Shown here in pieces: positions 1-7,595 of a stretch of DNA of 64,000 bases. The stretch comes from Nocardia bhagyanarayanae. Its GTDB lineage: Bacteria > Actinomycetota > Actinomycetes > Mycobacteriales > Mycobacteriaceae. A model generated the notes under the pieces. That model was not told the origin of the DNA and searched no databases. It worked only from the letters and a program-made list of their open reading frames with translations. Within the stretch, counting starts at the first letter, position 1; every line of letters starts with the position of its first letter. The position numbers and the translations under genes are program-made. The stretch is from the NCBI RefSeq assembly GCF_006716565.1, contig NZ_VFPG01000001.1, forward strand, positions 5,084,001-5,148,000, in the 5' to 3' direction.

Positions 1-752
1 GCCACTCGATCGTGCGCCGGTCGGGTCTGCTCGAAATCGCGGCCAGCGCGGCGCCGATGGACGTGCTGTGGTTCCGGGTGAGCAAACCAGACGGTGAACG
101 CCTGCCCACGGTCCGCAGCGGAAAGGGGTTCTTCATCGTCTGTATCGACCGCGGGGACTATCTCCAGGTCGCCTACATGATCCCGAAGGGCGGCTTCGCG
201 GCCATCAGGGATGCGGGGCTGGCGCGGTTCCGCGCGGATCTGGCCGCTATCTACCCCGTGCTCGCCCCGCATTTGGACGCCGAGATCCTGGACTGGGACG
301 ACGTGAAGCCGCTCGACGTCCGGGTGGATCGGCTGCGCCGCTGGTACCGTCCCGGCCTGGTCGCGATCGGGGACGCGGCGCACGCGATGTCTCCGGCGGG
401 TGGCGTCGGGATCAACCTCGCGGTGCAGGACGCCATCGCCACCGCCCGGTTGCTGGCACCGATTCTCACCGCGGGCGCCACCCCGGGCACGGCCGCGCTG
501 CGCACGATCCAGCGCCGCCGCGAATTACCCATGCGCTTCGTGCAATTCGCGCAACTGCACCTGCTGTCCGACCTGTACCCCAGCGCCGGTCGCCCCGGCA
601 CCGACAAACCGCTGCTCGTCCGTCTGCTCCGGCGTTTCCCCCGCCTGCCCCGCCTGGTGGCCCGGGTGATCGGACTCGGCATCCGGCCCGAGCCCGTCCC
701 GCCTCCGGCGAGCGGAACCGTCACGGCCCAGACGAAATCCAGGGAGAACTGA
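1..752 (+). CDS. FAD-dependent aromatic hydroxylase, carboxy-terminal part (cut by window edge)
   Basis: Carboxy-terminal two thirds of a class A flavin monooxygenase of the type that hydroxylates aromatic rings with FAD, NAD(P)H and oxygen. The frame is already open at base 3, so the amino-terminal GxGxxG nucleotide-binding fold lies outside the window. The second FAD signature, GDAAHAMSPAGG, is clear at about 369-404 and is followed by the usual NLAVQDA helix. The tail is proline-rich. The stop lies 2 bases before the next gene's GTG, so the two are co-transcribed. With the ketoreductase, carrier protein and NTF2-like protein nearby, a polyketide-tailoring role is likely but inferred. Confidence 0.85.
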   Translation, partial: HSIVRRSGLLEIAASAAPMDVLWFRVSKPDGERLPTVRSGKGFFIVCIDRGDYLQVAYMIPKGGFAAIRDAGLARFRADLAAIYPVLAPHLDAEILDWDDVKPLDVRVDRLRRWYRPGLVAIGDAAHAMSPAGGVGINLAVQDAIATARLLAPILTAGATPGTAALRTIQRRRELPMRFVQFAQLHLLSDLYPSAGRPGTDKPLLVRLLRRFPRLPRLVARVIGLGIRPEPVPPPASGTVTAQTKSREN

Positions 753-754
753 TC

Positions 755-1516
755 GTGTCGACCTACCTGCTCATCCACGGCGCCTTCCACGGCGGATGGG
801 TCTGGCAGCGGGTCACCCCGCTGCTCGAGGACGCCGGGCACCGCGTCCTCGCGCCCTCGCTGGTCGGTCTCGGCGACCGCGCCCACCTGCTCACCGCCGA
901 CGTCGGCCTCGACACCCATGTCCGAGACCTGATCGACCTGGTCACCTCCGAAGACCTCACCGACGTCGTCCTGGTCGGCCACAGCTACGCCGCCATCGTT
1001 GTCACCGCACTCGCCGACGCCCTACCGGACCGTATCGCCGAACTCGTCTACATCGACACCTTCGTGCCCAACGACGGCGAAGCGGTCGCCGACATCATGC
1101 CCGGCATGGTCGACGCCTTCGTCGCCGCGGCCGCCGCCCACGGCGACGGCTGGCGCGTGCCGCCGCAAACCGAACCCATGGGCGACGGCGGGCTCTACGG
1201 CGTCACGGAAGAACCCGACCTCAGCTGGGTCGCCGCGATGCAGACCCCCCAGTCCCTGAAAACCTTCCAGCAGCCGATGGAACTGACGAATCCGCAAGCG
1301 CTGGCGCTTATTCCAGTGTCCCACGTCTACTGCAGTGAAGGCGGTGCGGCCTTCAAAGCCATGCGCACCGCCATGCCCCGCACCCTCCCGCCCACCGACC
1401 TCCCGCCGGACCGCCTGCTCGTCCTACCGACCGGCCACGACTGCATGATCACCATGCCGCGCGAACTGGCGGCGCATCTCCTGGCGCTGGCACCTCGTTC
1501 GGCAGCCGCGCCATAG
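755..1516 (+). CDS. alpha/beta hydrolase
   Basis: 253-residue cytoplasmic alpha/beta hydrolase of the short esterase/MenH-like type. The oxyanion motif HGAFHGGW is at residues 8-15, the nucleophile elbow GHSYA at 75-79 (Ser77), and the probable catalytic histidine is His228 in PTGHDCM. The elbow ends in Ala where Gly is usual. GTG start with GGGAGA a few bases upstream, 2 bases after the hydroxylase stop, so it is in the same transcript. The substrate cannot be read from sequence; in aromatic polyketide clusters such proteins open lactones or assist cyclisation, which is inference. Confidence 0.85.
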   Translation: MSTYLLIHGAFHGGWVWQRVTPLLEDAGHRVLAPSLVGLGDRAHLLTADVGLDTHVRDLIDLVTSEDLTDVVLVGHSYAAIVVTALADALPDRIAELVYIDTFVPNDGEAVADIMPGMVDAFVAAAAAHGDGWRVPPQTEPMGDGGLYGVTEEPDLSWVAAMQTPQSLKTFQQPMELTNPQALALIPVSHVYCSEGGAAFKAMRTAMPRTLPPTDLPPDRLLVLPTGHDCMITMPRELAAHLLALAPRSAAAP

Positions 1517-1566
1517 CCTCGATACAGCGGACAGTCATCCTCGGGTGCGGGTTCGCGAGCCGCCAC

Positions 1567-1935
1567 TCAGCTCGAGTCCCCGCCCGCGTCGTAGGCGGCG
1601 CGTGCCGCGAGAACCTCACCGAGGTGCTCGCTGGACCATTCCACGATGCTGCTGAACACCGGGGTCAGTGTCTTGGCCAGCGGCGTCGCCTCGTATTCCA
1701 CCCGTGGCGGGACCTCGGGATGGTAGGTCCGCGATACCAACCCGTCGCGTTCGAGTTGACGTAGGCGCTGGGTGAGGACCTTGGGGGTGAGGCCAGGGAT
1801 GCGCTGTTGGAGTTCGGTGAAGCGGAGGCGGCCGTCGTGGGTGAGCACCCACAGGACCTGGGTCGACCAGCGGCCGAAGACCAGATCGATGACCGGTGTG
1901 ATCGGGCACGGGTCGGTCTCGGGCACGGTCGTCAT
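1567..1935 (-). CDS. HxlR-family transcriptional regulator
   Basis: 122-residue winged-helix regulator. The family Cys near the amino end is present in DPCPITPVIDLVFGRW, followed by the helix pair LRFTELQQRIPGLTPKVLTQ and the wing RDGLVSR. The length fits the family. ATG at 1935 is preceded by GGGAGGA; upstream in-frame codons have no such site and were not used. It is divergent from the gene at 2039 and probably controls it through the palindrome at 1977-1990. HxlR proteins often sense reactive electrophiles or redox state; no effector can be inferred here. Confidence 0.88.
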   Translation of the reverse strand: MTTVPETDPCPITPVIDLVFGRWSTQVLWVLTHDGRLRFTELQQRIPGLTPKVLTQRLRQLERDGLVSRTYHPEVPPRVEYEATPLAKTLTPVFSSIVEWSSEHLGEVLAARAAYDAGGDSS

Positions 1936-1976
1936 GCGTCCTCCCGGGTTTGTCACTTTCCGCTTGGTTACTACTA

Positions 1977-1990
1977 TACTTTGGAAAGTA
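1977..1990. promoter_or_regulatory. candidate HxlR operator
   Basis: Perfect inverted repeat TACTTT-GG-AAAGTA in the 103-base divergent gap between the regulator (start 1935) and the gene at 2039. It stands out in its AT-rich composition. An HxlR dimer site here could control both directions. Confidence 0.55.
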
Positions 1991-2038
1991 CTGTGGTTCC
2001 AGGGACGCGAGCACGCGAAAACCGAAGGGAGCACAGTC

Positions 2039-2533
2039 ATGACGACGACAACAGTGGACGGGCGGCTCGACCTGCCGCGCCGCTCCGGCGACCGGCCGCG
2101 CACCCGCGAGCACAACCCGCATCAGCAGCTCAGCCAGATCGCACCGCCCGATCTGCAAGAGGAGCTGTGGTCCCGGATGACCACGCTGGACGGCGTCCTG
2201 CTCGGCCACAGCGGCGTTTCCCTGCCCGACACCCGTGCCCTGCACCTGCGGCCGACCCTTGCCACGGGTCCCGGCGAGGCCTACCTGGCGGGCACCGAAT
2301 TCGCTCACTTGCACGGACACGGCGATGGCAGCTTGCACATGTGCCTGCCGAACGACGTGGTGACGCAGACCGTCCAGCAGGGCTGGGCGGAGCTGCACCC
2401 GATGGCCAGGCAGGGATTCCTGCCCGGGACGCTGGTGATGGTCTACGGGCCGCGCGACCACGAGGAACTGGACATCATCTGGCGGCTGGTGCGGATCAGT
2501 CACCGCTTCGCCCGAGGCTCGGCTACAGCGTGA
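2039..2533 (+). CDS. luciferase-domain (DUF5519-type) protein
   Basis: 164-residue cytoplasmic protein. The carboxy-terminal half has the pattern of the small luciferase-domain family: EFAHLHGHGDGSLH at about residues 84-97, then GWAELHP and VMVYGPRDHEEL. This domain is found alone in actinobacterial and fungal proteins and its enzymatic role is poorly known. ATG 2039 follows AAGGGAG. It is divergent from the HxlR gene and is the likely regulated target. The name comes from the fold of an imidazopyrazinone luciferase domain; light emission should not be assumed. Confidence 0.75.
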   Translation: MTTTTVDGRLDLPRRSGDRPRTREHNPHQQLSQIAPPDLQEELWSRMTTLDGVLLGHSGVSLPDTRALHLRPTLATGPGEAYLAGTEFAHLHGHGDGSLHMCLPNDVVTQTVQQGWAELHPMARQGFLPGTLVMVYGPRDHEELDIIWRLVRISHRFARGSATA

Positions 2534-2562
2534 TTAGAGCGGCGGCCGCCATCGTTGGGCCC

Positions 2563-2952
2563 ATGAACGCGACCGACCTCGTCGGGACATGGGAACTCGT
2601 GTCCTATTTCGACATCGACGAAAACGATGCGACCAGCCAGGGGCCATTGGGCGACGCGCCGCGCGGCCTGCTGATCTACGGCGCGCACGGCTATATGTCG
2701 GTGAGCATGATGCGCACCGACGGCGCCGCGGGCGCGACCCCGTTCATGGGCTACGCGGGCACCTGGCGGCGATCCGGCACCGAGATGGTGCACGCGATCA
2801 GCGTGTGTTCCAACCCGGCGTGGGCGGACACCGAGCAGGTGCGCCAGATGTCGCTGACCGGTGACGTGCTCACCCTGATCGGCTCCGCACAGGTCGGCGG
2901 GCGGACCCAACGCCGGGTGCTCACCTGGCGACGCAGCCGCCCGCCTGCCTGA
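2563..2952 (+). CDS. lipocalin-like domain protein
   Basis: 129-residue protein of the Lipocalin_5 type: LVGTWELVSY at the amino end, RGLLIYGAHGYMSV in the middle, and a beta-strand-rich remainder. No signal peptide, so it is cytoplasmic. The family is assumed to bind small hydrophobic ligands and appears beside redox enzymes and in natural-product loci. It lies 29 bases after the luciferase-domain gene on the same strand and is probably in the same transcript. Function is inferred from fold only. Confidence 0.75.
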   Translation: MNATDLVGTWELVSYFDIDENDATSQGPLGDAPRGLLIYGAHGYMSVSMMRTDGAAGATPFMGYAGTWRRSGTEMVHAISVCSNPAWADTEQVRQMSLTGDVLTLIGSAQVGGRTQRRVLTWRRSRPPA

Positions 2953-2961
2953 AATCCGCTG

Positions 2962-3456
2962 TCATTCCGGAGAATACGAGAACAAGGGCTCGTCGAATTG
3001 CACCGGTTCGTTGTCTTCCTTGAGGATCGCGGTGATCACTCCGCCGGTCTGAGCGGTCACCGGGATCATCAGTTTCATCGCCTCCACGATGGCGATCTGC
3101 TGTCCGGCCTGCACCCGGTCTCCGACCTCGACGAAGGGATCCGAGCCCGGCTCGGGGCGGCGATAGAACACGCCCACACTGGGTGCGCGCACCACCGGTC
3201 CGATCGCCGGGCTCTCCGGCGCCGCAATGGATTCCACCGGAGCTTCGGTGACTGGCATAGCTGTGGACGGCGGCGCGACGGTCTGCCACTCGGCCTCCAC
3301 GGTCACCTCCCCGACCTGGAAGCGCAGTGCGCTCGGCTGGCGCGGGAAGCCCGCGAGCAGGTGCAGCGCACCCGTCTGTATGGCGTCCAGGACCCGGAGA
3401 TAATCATCGTGCCCGGTGGCGCGGGCGTCGGCGGGATTGTCGTCGACTGCGGTCAT
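2962..3456 (-). CDS. accB: biotin carboxyl carrier protein of acetyl-CoA carboxylase
   Basis: 164-residue carrier subunit. The carboxy-terminal biotinyl domain (about residues 88-164) has the biotin attachment motif EAMKLM with Lys128. The Ala/Pro-rich linker at 60-88 is typical. It carries CO2 on biotin between biotin carboxylase and carboxyltransferase to make malonyl-CoA. It starts 18 bases after the ketoreductase stop with GAAGGAG before ATG, so the two form one minus-strand operon. A stand-alone copy beside an ActIII-like ketoreductase fits dedicated extender-unit supply for a polyketide pathway. No carboxylase subunit lies in the window. Confidence 0.9.
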   Translation of the reverse strand: MTAVDDNPADARATGHDDYLRVLDAIQTGALHLLAGFPRQPSALRFQVGEVTVEAEWQTVAPPSTAMPVTEAPVESIAAPESPAIGPVVRAPSVGVFYRRPEPGSDPFVEVGDRVQAGQQIAIVEAMKLMIPVTAQTGGVITAILKEDNEPVQFDEPLFSYSPE

Positions 3457-3474
3457 TGCCGTGACTCCTTCAGC

Positions 3475-4257
3475 TCAGTAATTGCCGAGTCCGCCACAGA
3501 CATTCAGCGCCTGGGCGGTCACCGCGCCCGCCCCGGGCCCGATCAGGTAGTCGACCATCGCCGCCACCTCGAACGGCTGGACGTAACGACCGATGGGCAC
3601 CCGCGCGCTGACCCTGGCGTGCACCTCGTCGGTGTCGACACCCCACAGACCCGAATACACCTCGCGTACCCGCTCGGCCATCGGTGTCTCCACGAATCCG
3701 GGGCACACCGCGTTCACGGTGATCCCGGTCTTGGCCAGCTCGAGGCCGAGCGCCTTGGTGAAACCGACCACGCCGTGCTTGGACGCGGAGTACGGGGCGC
3801 CGTGCACCACACCCTGCTTGCCGCCGGTGGAGGCGATGTTGACGATGCGGCCGCTGCCGCGCTCCAGCATGCCGCCCGCGTTCAGCACCGCCTTCGTCAT
3901 CAGGAACACGCTGTTGAGATTGGTGTTCATCACGTCGAACCACAGTTCGTCGGTCACCTGAGCGGTGACGCCGCCGCCGCTGCGGCCGGCATTGTTGATC
4001 AGGATGTCGATCGGGCCGTAGCGCCGCACGCCCGCGTCGACGTACTCGCGGACCTGCGCGGCGTCGGCCACGTCGCAGACGGTGCCGTCCACCTCGTGAC
4101 CCTCGTCCTGCAGGCTCTTCACTGTGTCGGTCACCCGCTGCTGGTCGCGAGCGCAGAGGAACACCGCAATGCCCTGGGCCGCCAGGCTTTTGGTGATCTC
4201 CAGGCCCATTCCGCTGGTCGCTCCGGTGACCAGCGCGACGCGCCGATTTTCCGCCAT
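3475..4257 (-). CDS. ActIII-like polyketide ketoreductase (SDR)
   Basis: 260-residue short-chain dehydrogenase. NADPH motif TGATSGMG, NNAG motif, Ser in VNIASTGGKQG and the catalytic pair in YSASK. Stretches such as GGKQGVVHGAPYSASKHG, NAVCPGFVETPM, RVPIGRYVQP and the ending ALNVCGGLGNY agree closely with the actinorhodin C9 ketoreductase as I remember it, far better than with general fatty-acid reductases. It would reduce one keto group of a nascent aromatic polyketide. ATG 4257 has GGAGGAG upstream; an earlier in-frame ATG was rejected for lack of one. Strong evidence that a type II PKS lies just outside the window. Confidence 0.9.
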   Translation of the reverse strand: MAENRRVALVTGATSGMGLEITKSLAAQGIAVFLCARDQQRVTDTVKSLQDEGHEVDGTVCDVADAAQVREYVDAGVRRYGPIDILINNAGRSGGGVTAQVTDELWFDVMNTNLNSVFLMTKAVLNAGGMLERGSGRIVNIASTGGKQGVVHGAPYSASKHGVVGFTKALGLELAKTGITVNAVCPGFVETPMAERVREVYSGLWGVDTDEVHARVSARVPIGRYVQPFEVAAMVDYLIGPGAGAVTAQALNVCGGLGNY

Positions 4258-4431
4258 GACTCCTCCATCGGTCGATCTTCCGAACTCGCCGGGCTTTTCG
4301 ACCACCAGCGTCGTCGCGCGTCCTATAGATCCGGTCAACCGACGGTCACATGCGGCGGCTCGACCGAAGCTCTAGCGGCGTCGGCCACCGTGGCGTGCAG
4401 CCGCGCCCCGCCGCAACCTTAGGGAGCAACC

Positions 4432-4851
4432 ATGACCACTGTCGCAAGCCGCACCGAGTTGTACGCCGAGGTCCAGCAGTTCTACGCCGAGCAGATGCAG
4501 CGACTGGACAACCGCGACATCCCCGGCTACGCCGATACCTTCACCGAGGACGCGGAATTCGAGCACTCGCCGGGCATTCCACCCGCCCGGACCAGAGCGG
4601 GCATCATCGCGGACCTGGTCGAGTTCCACAAGCGCTTCGACACCGACCCGATGCAGCGCAGGCACTGGTTCAACATGATCAACCTGCAACCCCAGGACGA
4701 CGGGACCATCGTGTCCACCACCTACTGCCTGGTGGTGAAGATCCGCCCGAACAGCAAGCCCGAGATCGCGCCGAGCTGCGTCGTGCACGACGTGCTCGTC
4801 CGCGTCGACGGAGCGCTGCTGACCCGATCGCGGCGCGTCGTCCACGACTGA
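4432..4851 (+). CDS. NTF2/SnoaL-like protein of aromatic polyketide type
   Basis: 139-residue protein of the NTF2-like cone fold: an amino-terminal helix with QQFYAEQMQRLDNRD, then YADTFTEDAEFEHSPG, and beta strands ending in RRVVHD. Members of this group in type II polyketide clusters (ActVI-ORFA-like) act as small tailoring or accessory proteins in pyran or hydroxylation steps. ATG 4432 follows TTAGGGAGC. It is divergent from the ketoreductase across a 174-base shared promoter region and sits 32 bases before the nitroreductase. The exact reaction is not readable. Confidence 0.75.
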   Translation: MTTVASRTELYAEVQQFYAEQMQRLDNRDIPGYADTFTEDAEFEHSPGIPPARTRAGIIADLVEFHKRFDTDPMQRRHWFNMINLQPQDDGTIVSTTYCLVVKIRPNSKPEIAPSCVVHDVLVRVDGALLTRSRRVVHD

Positions 4852-4883
4852 CCGTCCCCGGACACCTTTTCGAGGAGAAATAC

Positions 4884-5492
4884 GTGAACTCCGTTCAGCC
4901 AGCCTTGCTCACGCTCGCCGCCGAGGCGCAGGATCTGCTCTTCCGGGAGGCCCGCACGGCGAATACCTTCACCGACGAGCCGGTCACCGACGAGCAGATC
5001 CGCGCGATCTACGAATTGGTGAAATACGCGCCGACGTCGATGAACCAGCAACCGCTGCGGATCGTGCTGGTGCGCAGCCAAGAGGCGCGAGACCGGCTGG
5101 TCACCCACATGATCGACAACAACAAGCCGAAGACGGCCGCGGCGCCGCTCTCGGCGATCCTTGCCGCGGACCTGAATTTCCACGACAACTTGCCAACAGT
5201 GTTCCCGCACGCGCCCGAGGCCAAGGACTACTTCGCCGATACGGACTACCGGACCGAGTCGGCGCGGTTCAATGCCCTGATCCAGATCGGCTACCTCATC
5301 CTGGGTATCCGCGCGGCGGGGCTGGCGGCGGGCCCGATGAACGGGTTCGACGGCGCGGGGCTGGACAAGGACTTCTTCCCGGACGGCGATCACACCGGTC
5401 TCGTCGTGGTCAATATCGGCAAGCCGGGCGCGAACGCCTGGTTCCCGCGCTCGCCGCGATTGGCCTACGACGAGGTGGTCAGCACGATTTGA
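4884..5492 (+). CDS. RutE-like nitroreductase-family NAD(P)H:FMN enzyme
   Basis: 202-residue flavoprotein close in length and pattern to malonic semialdehyde reductase (RutE/HadB): FTDEPVTDEQIRAIYELV, the FMN-site motif APTSMNQQP, and FDGAGLDKDFFPDGD. It probably uses FMN and NAD(P)H. GTG start at 4884 with GAGGAG 8 bases upstream. It follows the NTF2-like gene by 32 bases as a two-gene unit. There are no other rut genes here, so pyrimidine catabolism is unlikely; reduction of a polyketide or quinone intermediate is more plausible from context. Confidence 0.8.
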   Translation: MNSVQPALLTLAAEAQDLLFREARTANTFTDEPVTDEQIRAIYELVKYAPTSMNQQPLRIVLVRSQEARDRLVTHMIDNNKPKTAAAPLSAILAADLNFHDNLPTVFPHAPEAKDYFADTDYRTESARFNALIQIGYLILGIRAAGLAAGPMNGFDGAGLDKDFFPDGDHTGLVVVNIGKPGANAWFPRSPRLAYDEVVSTI

Positions 5493-5599
5493 GCCGGTCG
5501 GGAGGGCAGCGCACCCGGTCGGAGTGGTCGATGCCCGCGAGAACAACTCACGGGCATCGCCGTCCCCGCACTACCCGGCGCAGACCGTCGATGACCGGC

Positions 5600-5764
5600 T
5601 CACACGCCGCCGAGCTGGGGCGTGGATTCGGCGAAGCGCGCTCGCCGAGCGGCGACCGCCAGCAGCCCGACCGCGATCCAGGCGAGCACCCAGGGGGCGG
5701 GCTCGAGGATCACGGCGAGAAGGGCGAGCCACCCGCGCGCCCTCTCGATAGCGGCTGCGGACAT
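5600..5764 (-). CDS. small membrane protein, unknown
   Basis: 54-residue open frame with strong GC3 coding bias. It is mostly one or two hydrophobic helices, with GWLALLAVILEP and WVLAWIAVGLLAV separated by a Pro, then a basic tail AARRAR. It lies downstream of the lipid-transfer gene on the same strand but beyond the hairpin at 5773-5791, and it has no strong ribosome site. Real but unrecognised is the better guess; chance is possible. Confidence 0.42.
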   Translation of the reverse strand: MSAAAIERARGWLALLAVILEPAPWVLAWIAVGLLAVAARRARFAESTPQLGGV

Positions 5765-5772
5765 TGATCGGG

Positions 5773-5794
5773 ACCCGGGCATGGCCCGGGTTTT
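5773..5794 (+). terminator. intrinsic terminator
   Basis: Perfect 8-bp stem ACCCGGGC / GCCCGGGT with loop ATG, running into TTTT on the plus strand. It lies between the converging nitroreductase and lipid-transfer operons and can end plus-strand transcription. Confidence 0.7.
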
Positions 5795-5822
5795 CGGAGA
5801 GCGACCCGAGAGAGGCGCGGTG

Positions 5823-7025
5823 TCAGCGGATGGCGATGATGGCCGAGCCGTGGCCGAAAAGGCCCTGGTTCACCGCGATACCCGCGCGGGCGTTGTCCAC
5901 CTGGCGGCCGTCGGCCTGGCCGCGCAGCTGCCAGGTGAGCTCGCAGATCTGGGCGATGGCCTGGGCGGGGATCGCCTCACCGAAACAGGCCAGGCCGCCG
6001 CTGGGGTTCACCGGCACGCGTCCGCCCAATGTTGTTGCGCCACTGCGCAACAGTGCCTCCGCGCCGCCCGTCTCGCAGAGCCCGATGTCCTCGTACCAGT
6101 CCAGCTCCAGCGCGGTGGACAGGTCGTAGACCTCCGCGAGGGACAGGTCGGCCGGACCGAGTCCGGCCTCCTCGTACGCGGCGTGCGCGAGGTCGGAACG
6201 GAACGCGCGGGGCGGGGCCTCGACGGCCACAGCGGAGTCCGTCGCGAAATCCGGCAGGTCGAGAACGGTTTTCGGGAACGTCGGCGTGACCGTCGACAGC
6301 GCCCGGATGCGGACCGGGTCGGCGACGCCGTGCCGACGCGCGTACTCCATCGACGTCAACACCAGTGCTGCCCCGCCGTCGCTGGTCGCGCAGATGTCGA
6401 GCAGCCGCAACGGGTCCGAGACGATCGCCGAGGCGGCGACCTCCTCGACCGAAACCTCCTTGCGATAGCGGGCATACGGGTTGTTCAGGCCGTGCCTGGC
6501 ATTCTTCACCTTGACCGCGGCGAAATCGTCGAGTGTGGCACCGTGCAGCGCCATCCGGCGGCGGGCATACAGCGCGAAATAGATGGGATTGGTAGCGCCG
6601 AGCAGGTGGAAACGCAACCAGTCCGGGTCGTCGCGTCGCTCACCGCCGACCGGCTGGAAGAAGCCCTTCGGGGCGGCATCCGCGCCCACCACCAGCGCCA
6701 CGTCGCACAACCCCGCCAGGATCTGGGCGCGTGCGTTGGCGATGGCCTGCGCACCCGAGGCACAGGCGGCATAGCTGCTCGAGATCCGCGCACCCGACCA
6801 ACCCAGCGCCTGAGCGAACGTCGCGCCCGAGACGAAACCGGGGTATCCATTGCGGATGGTGTCCGCGCCGGCGATATAGCCGACGTCGAGGTGGTTCACC
6901 CCGGCATCGGCCAGCGCCGCGCGGGCTGCGACCAGCCCGTATTCGACGAAATTGCGCCCCCACTTGCCCCACTGGTGCATGCCCGCACCGAGGACGGCGA
7001 TGTCGCGATCGTTCGTGTCAGTCAT
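5823..7025 (-). CDS. thiolase-fold lipid-transfer protein (Ltp/SCP-x type)
   Basis: 400-residue thiolase-superfamily protein. The amino half has GADTIRNGYPGF and the Cys motif SSYAACASGAQAI; the carboxy half has NPSGGLACFGEAIPAQA. In classical thiolases this last block reads GHP; here it is GEA, so ordinary thiolysis is doubtful. Related Ltp proteins work with a DUF35 partner and some are side-chain retro-aldolases in steroid catabolism. Its start overlaps the DUF35 stop by 8 bases, so translation is coupled. The pair resembles Rv1627c/Rv1628c as I recall. Probable role: coenzyme A-ester chemistry of a lipid or sterol side chain. Confidence 0.82.
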   Translation of the reverse strand: MTDTNDRDIAVLGAGMHQWGKWGRNFVEYGLVAARAALADAGVNHLDVGYIAGADTIRNGYPGFVSGATFAQALGWSGARISSSYAACASGAQAIANARAQILAGLCDVALVVGADAAPKGFFQPVGGERRDDPDWLRFHLLGATNPIYFALYARRRMALHGATLDDFAAVKVKNARHGLNNPYARYRKEVSVEEVAASAIVSDPLRLLDICATSDGGAALVLTSMEYARRHGVADPVRIRALSTVTPTFPKTVLDLPDFATDSAVAVEAPPRAFRSDLAHAAYEEAGLGPADLSLAEVYDLSTALELDWYEDIGLCETGGAEALLRSGATTLGGRVPVNPSGGLACFGEAIPAQAIAQICELTWQLRGQADGRQVDNARAGIAVNQGLFGHGSAIIAIR

Positions 7026-7464
7026 TGACCGGCCTCCACATCCACACCGTGTACTCGGCTTCCTCGTCGGCGTACAACGTGCCGAGAGTCACTTCGACCG
7101 GCATGCCGACGGCCAGGTCGTCCACCGTGAGGCCGCGCACGACCTGCCCGAGAATCACCATCTGCTCGACCTCGAGCTCCACTGCCGCAACGACATACGG
7201 CTCGAACGGATCGGGCGACACATAGGGCGCCGGAGGTTTGTACCGTGCGTCGGCATACGACCAGATCCGCCCACGTCGGGAAAACAGATGCTCGACGAGC
7301 TCCGAACCGTCCCTCGGACCGGAACACTGCGGATTCCGGCAGGCCAGCGTGTTCCGCGGGAAATACGGTGTGGCGCAATCCTTGCAGCGACTTCCCTTCA
7401 GACGCGCCACGCCGTCGTCCGCGGTGAACCAGTCTGCCACGGCGGGCCGTTGTTCTTTCTGCAC
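7018..7464 (-). CDS. DUF35 zinc-ribbon/OB-fold protein, Ltp partner
   Basis: 148-residue DUF35 protein. A rubredoxin-like zinc ribbon (CKDC followed by CRNPQC) lies in the first third, then an OB-fold with VVAAVELEVEQMVILGQV. Such proteins bind acyl-CoA and form obligate complexes with thiolase-fold partners such as the next gene. GTG 7464 is chosen; a longer frame upstream lacks a start codon near homologous sequence. The KstR-like palindrome at 7478-7492 lies just upstream, suggesting induction when a steroid or related lipid is degraded. Confidence 0.8.
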   Translation of the reverse strand: MQKEQRPAVADWFTADDGVARLKGSRCKDCATPYFPRNTLACRNPQCSGPRDGSELVEHLFSRRGRIWSYADARYKPPAPYVSPDPFEPYVVAAVELEVEQMVILGQVVRGLTVDDLAVGMPVEVTLGTLYADEEAEYTVWMWRPVND

Positions 7465-7477
7465 AGCCCCGACCGTA

Positions 7478-7492
7478 TAGGAACACGTTCTA
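7478..7492. promoter_or_regulatory. KstR-like operator
   Basis: TAGGAACACGTTCTA contains the AAC-N2-GTT core and the GTTNNA half of the KstR consensus TNNAACNNGTTNNA, with one mismatch in the outer T of the other half. It lies 14 bases upstream of the DUF35 start, next to a possible -10 (TATACG on the minus strand). Confidence 0.55.
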
Positions 7493-7595
7493 CTTTGGGG
7501 TCGAATTCCGCTCCGGCGATCCGCGGGCGGAGGTACGGTGAGTCCGGATCGAGGACGTCCCGACCCCTCGAGTCGATCTGGAGTACCACAACGCG

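Noticed and set aside
5823..7025. Ordinary acetyl-CoA acetyltransferase
   Set aside because: The GHP motif is GEA and a DUF35 partner is fused in the operon, so the Ltp-type reading is preferred.
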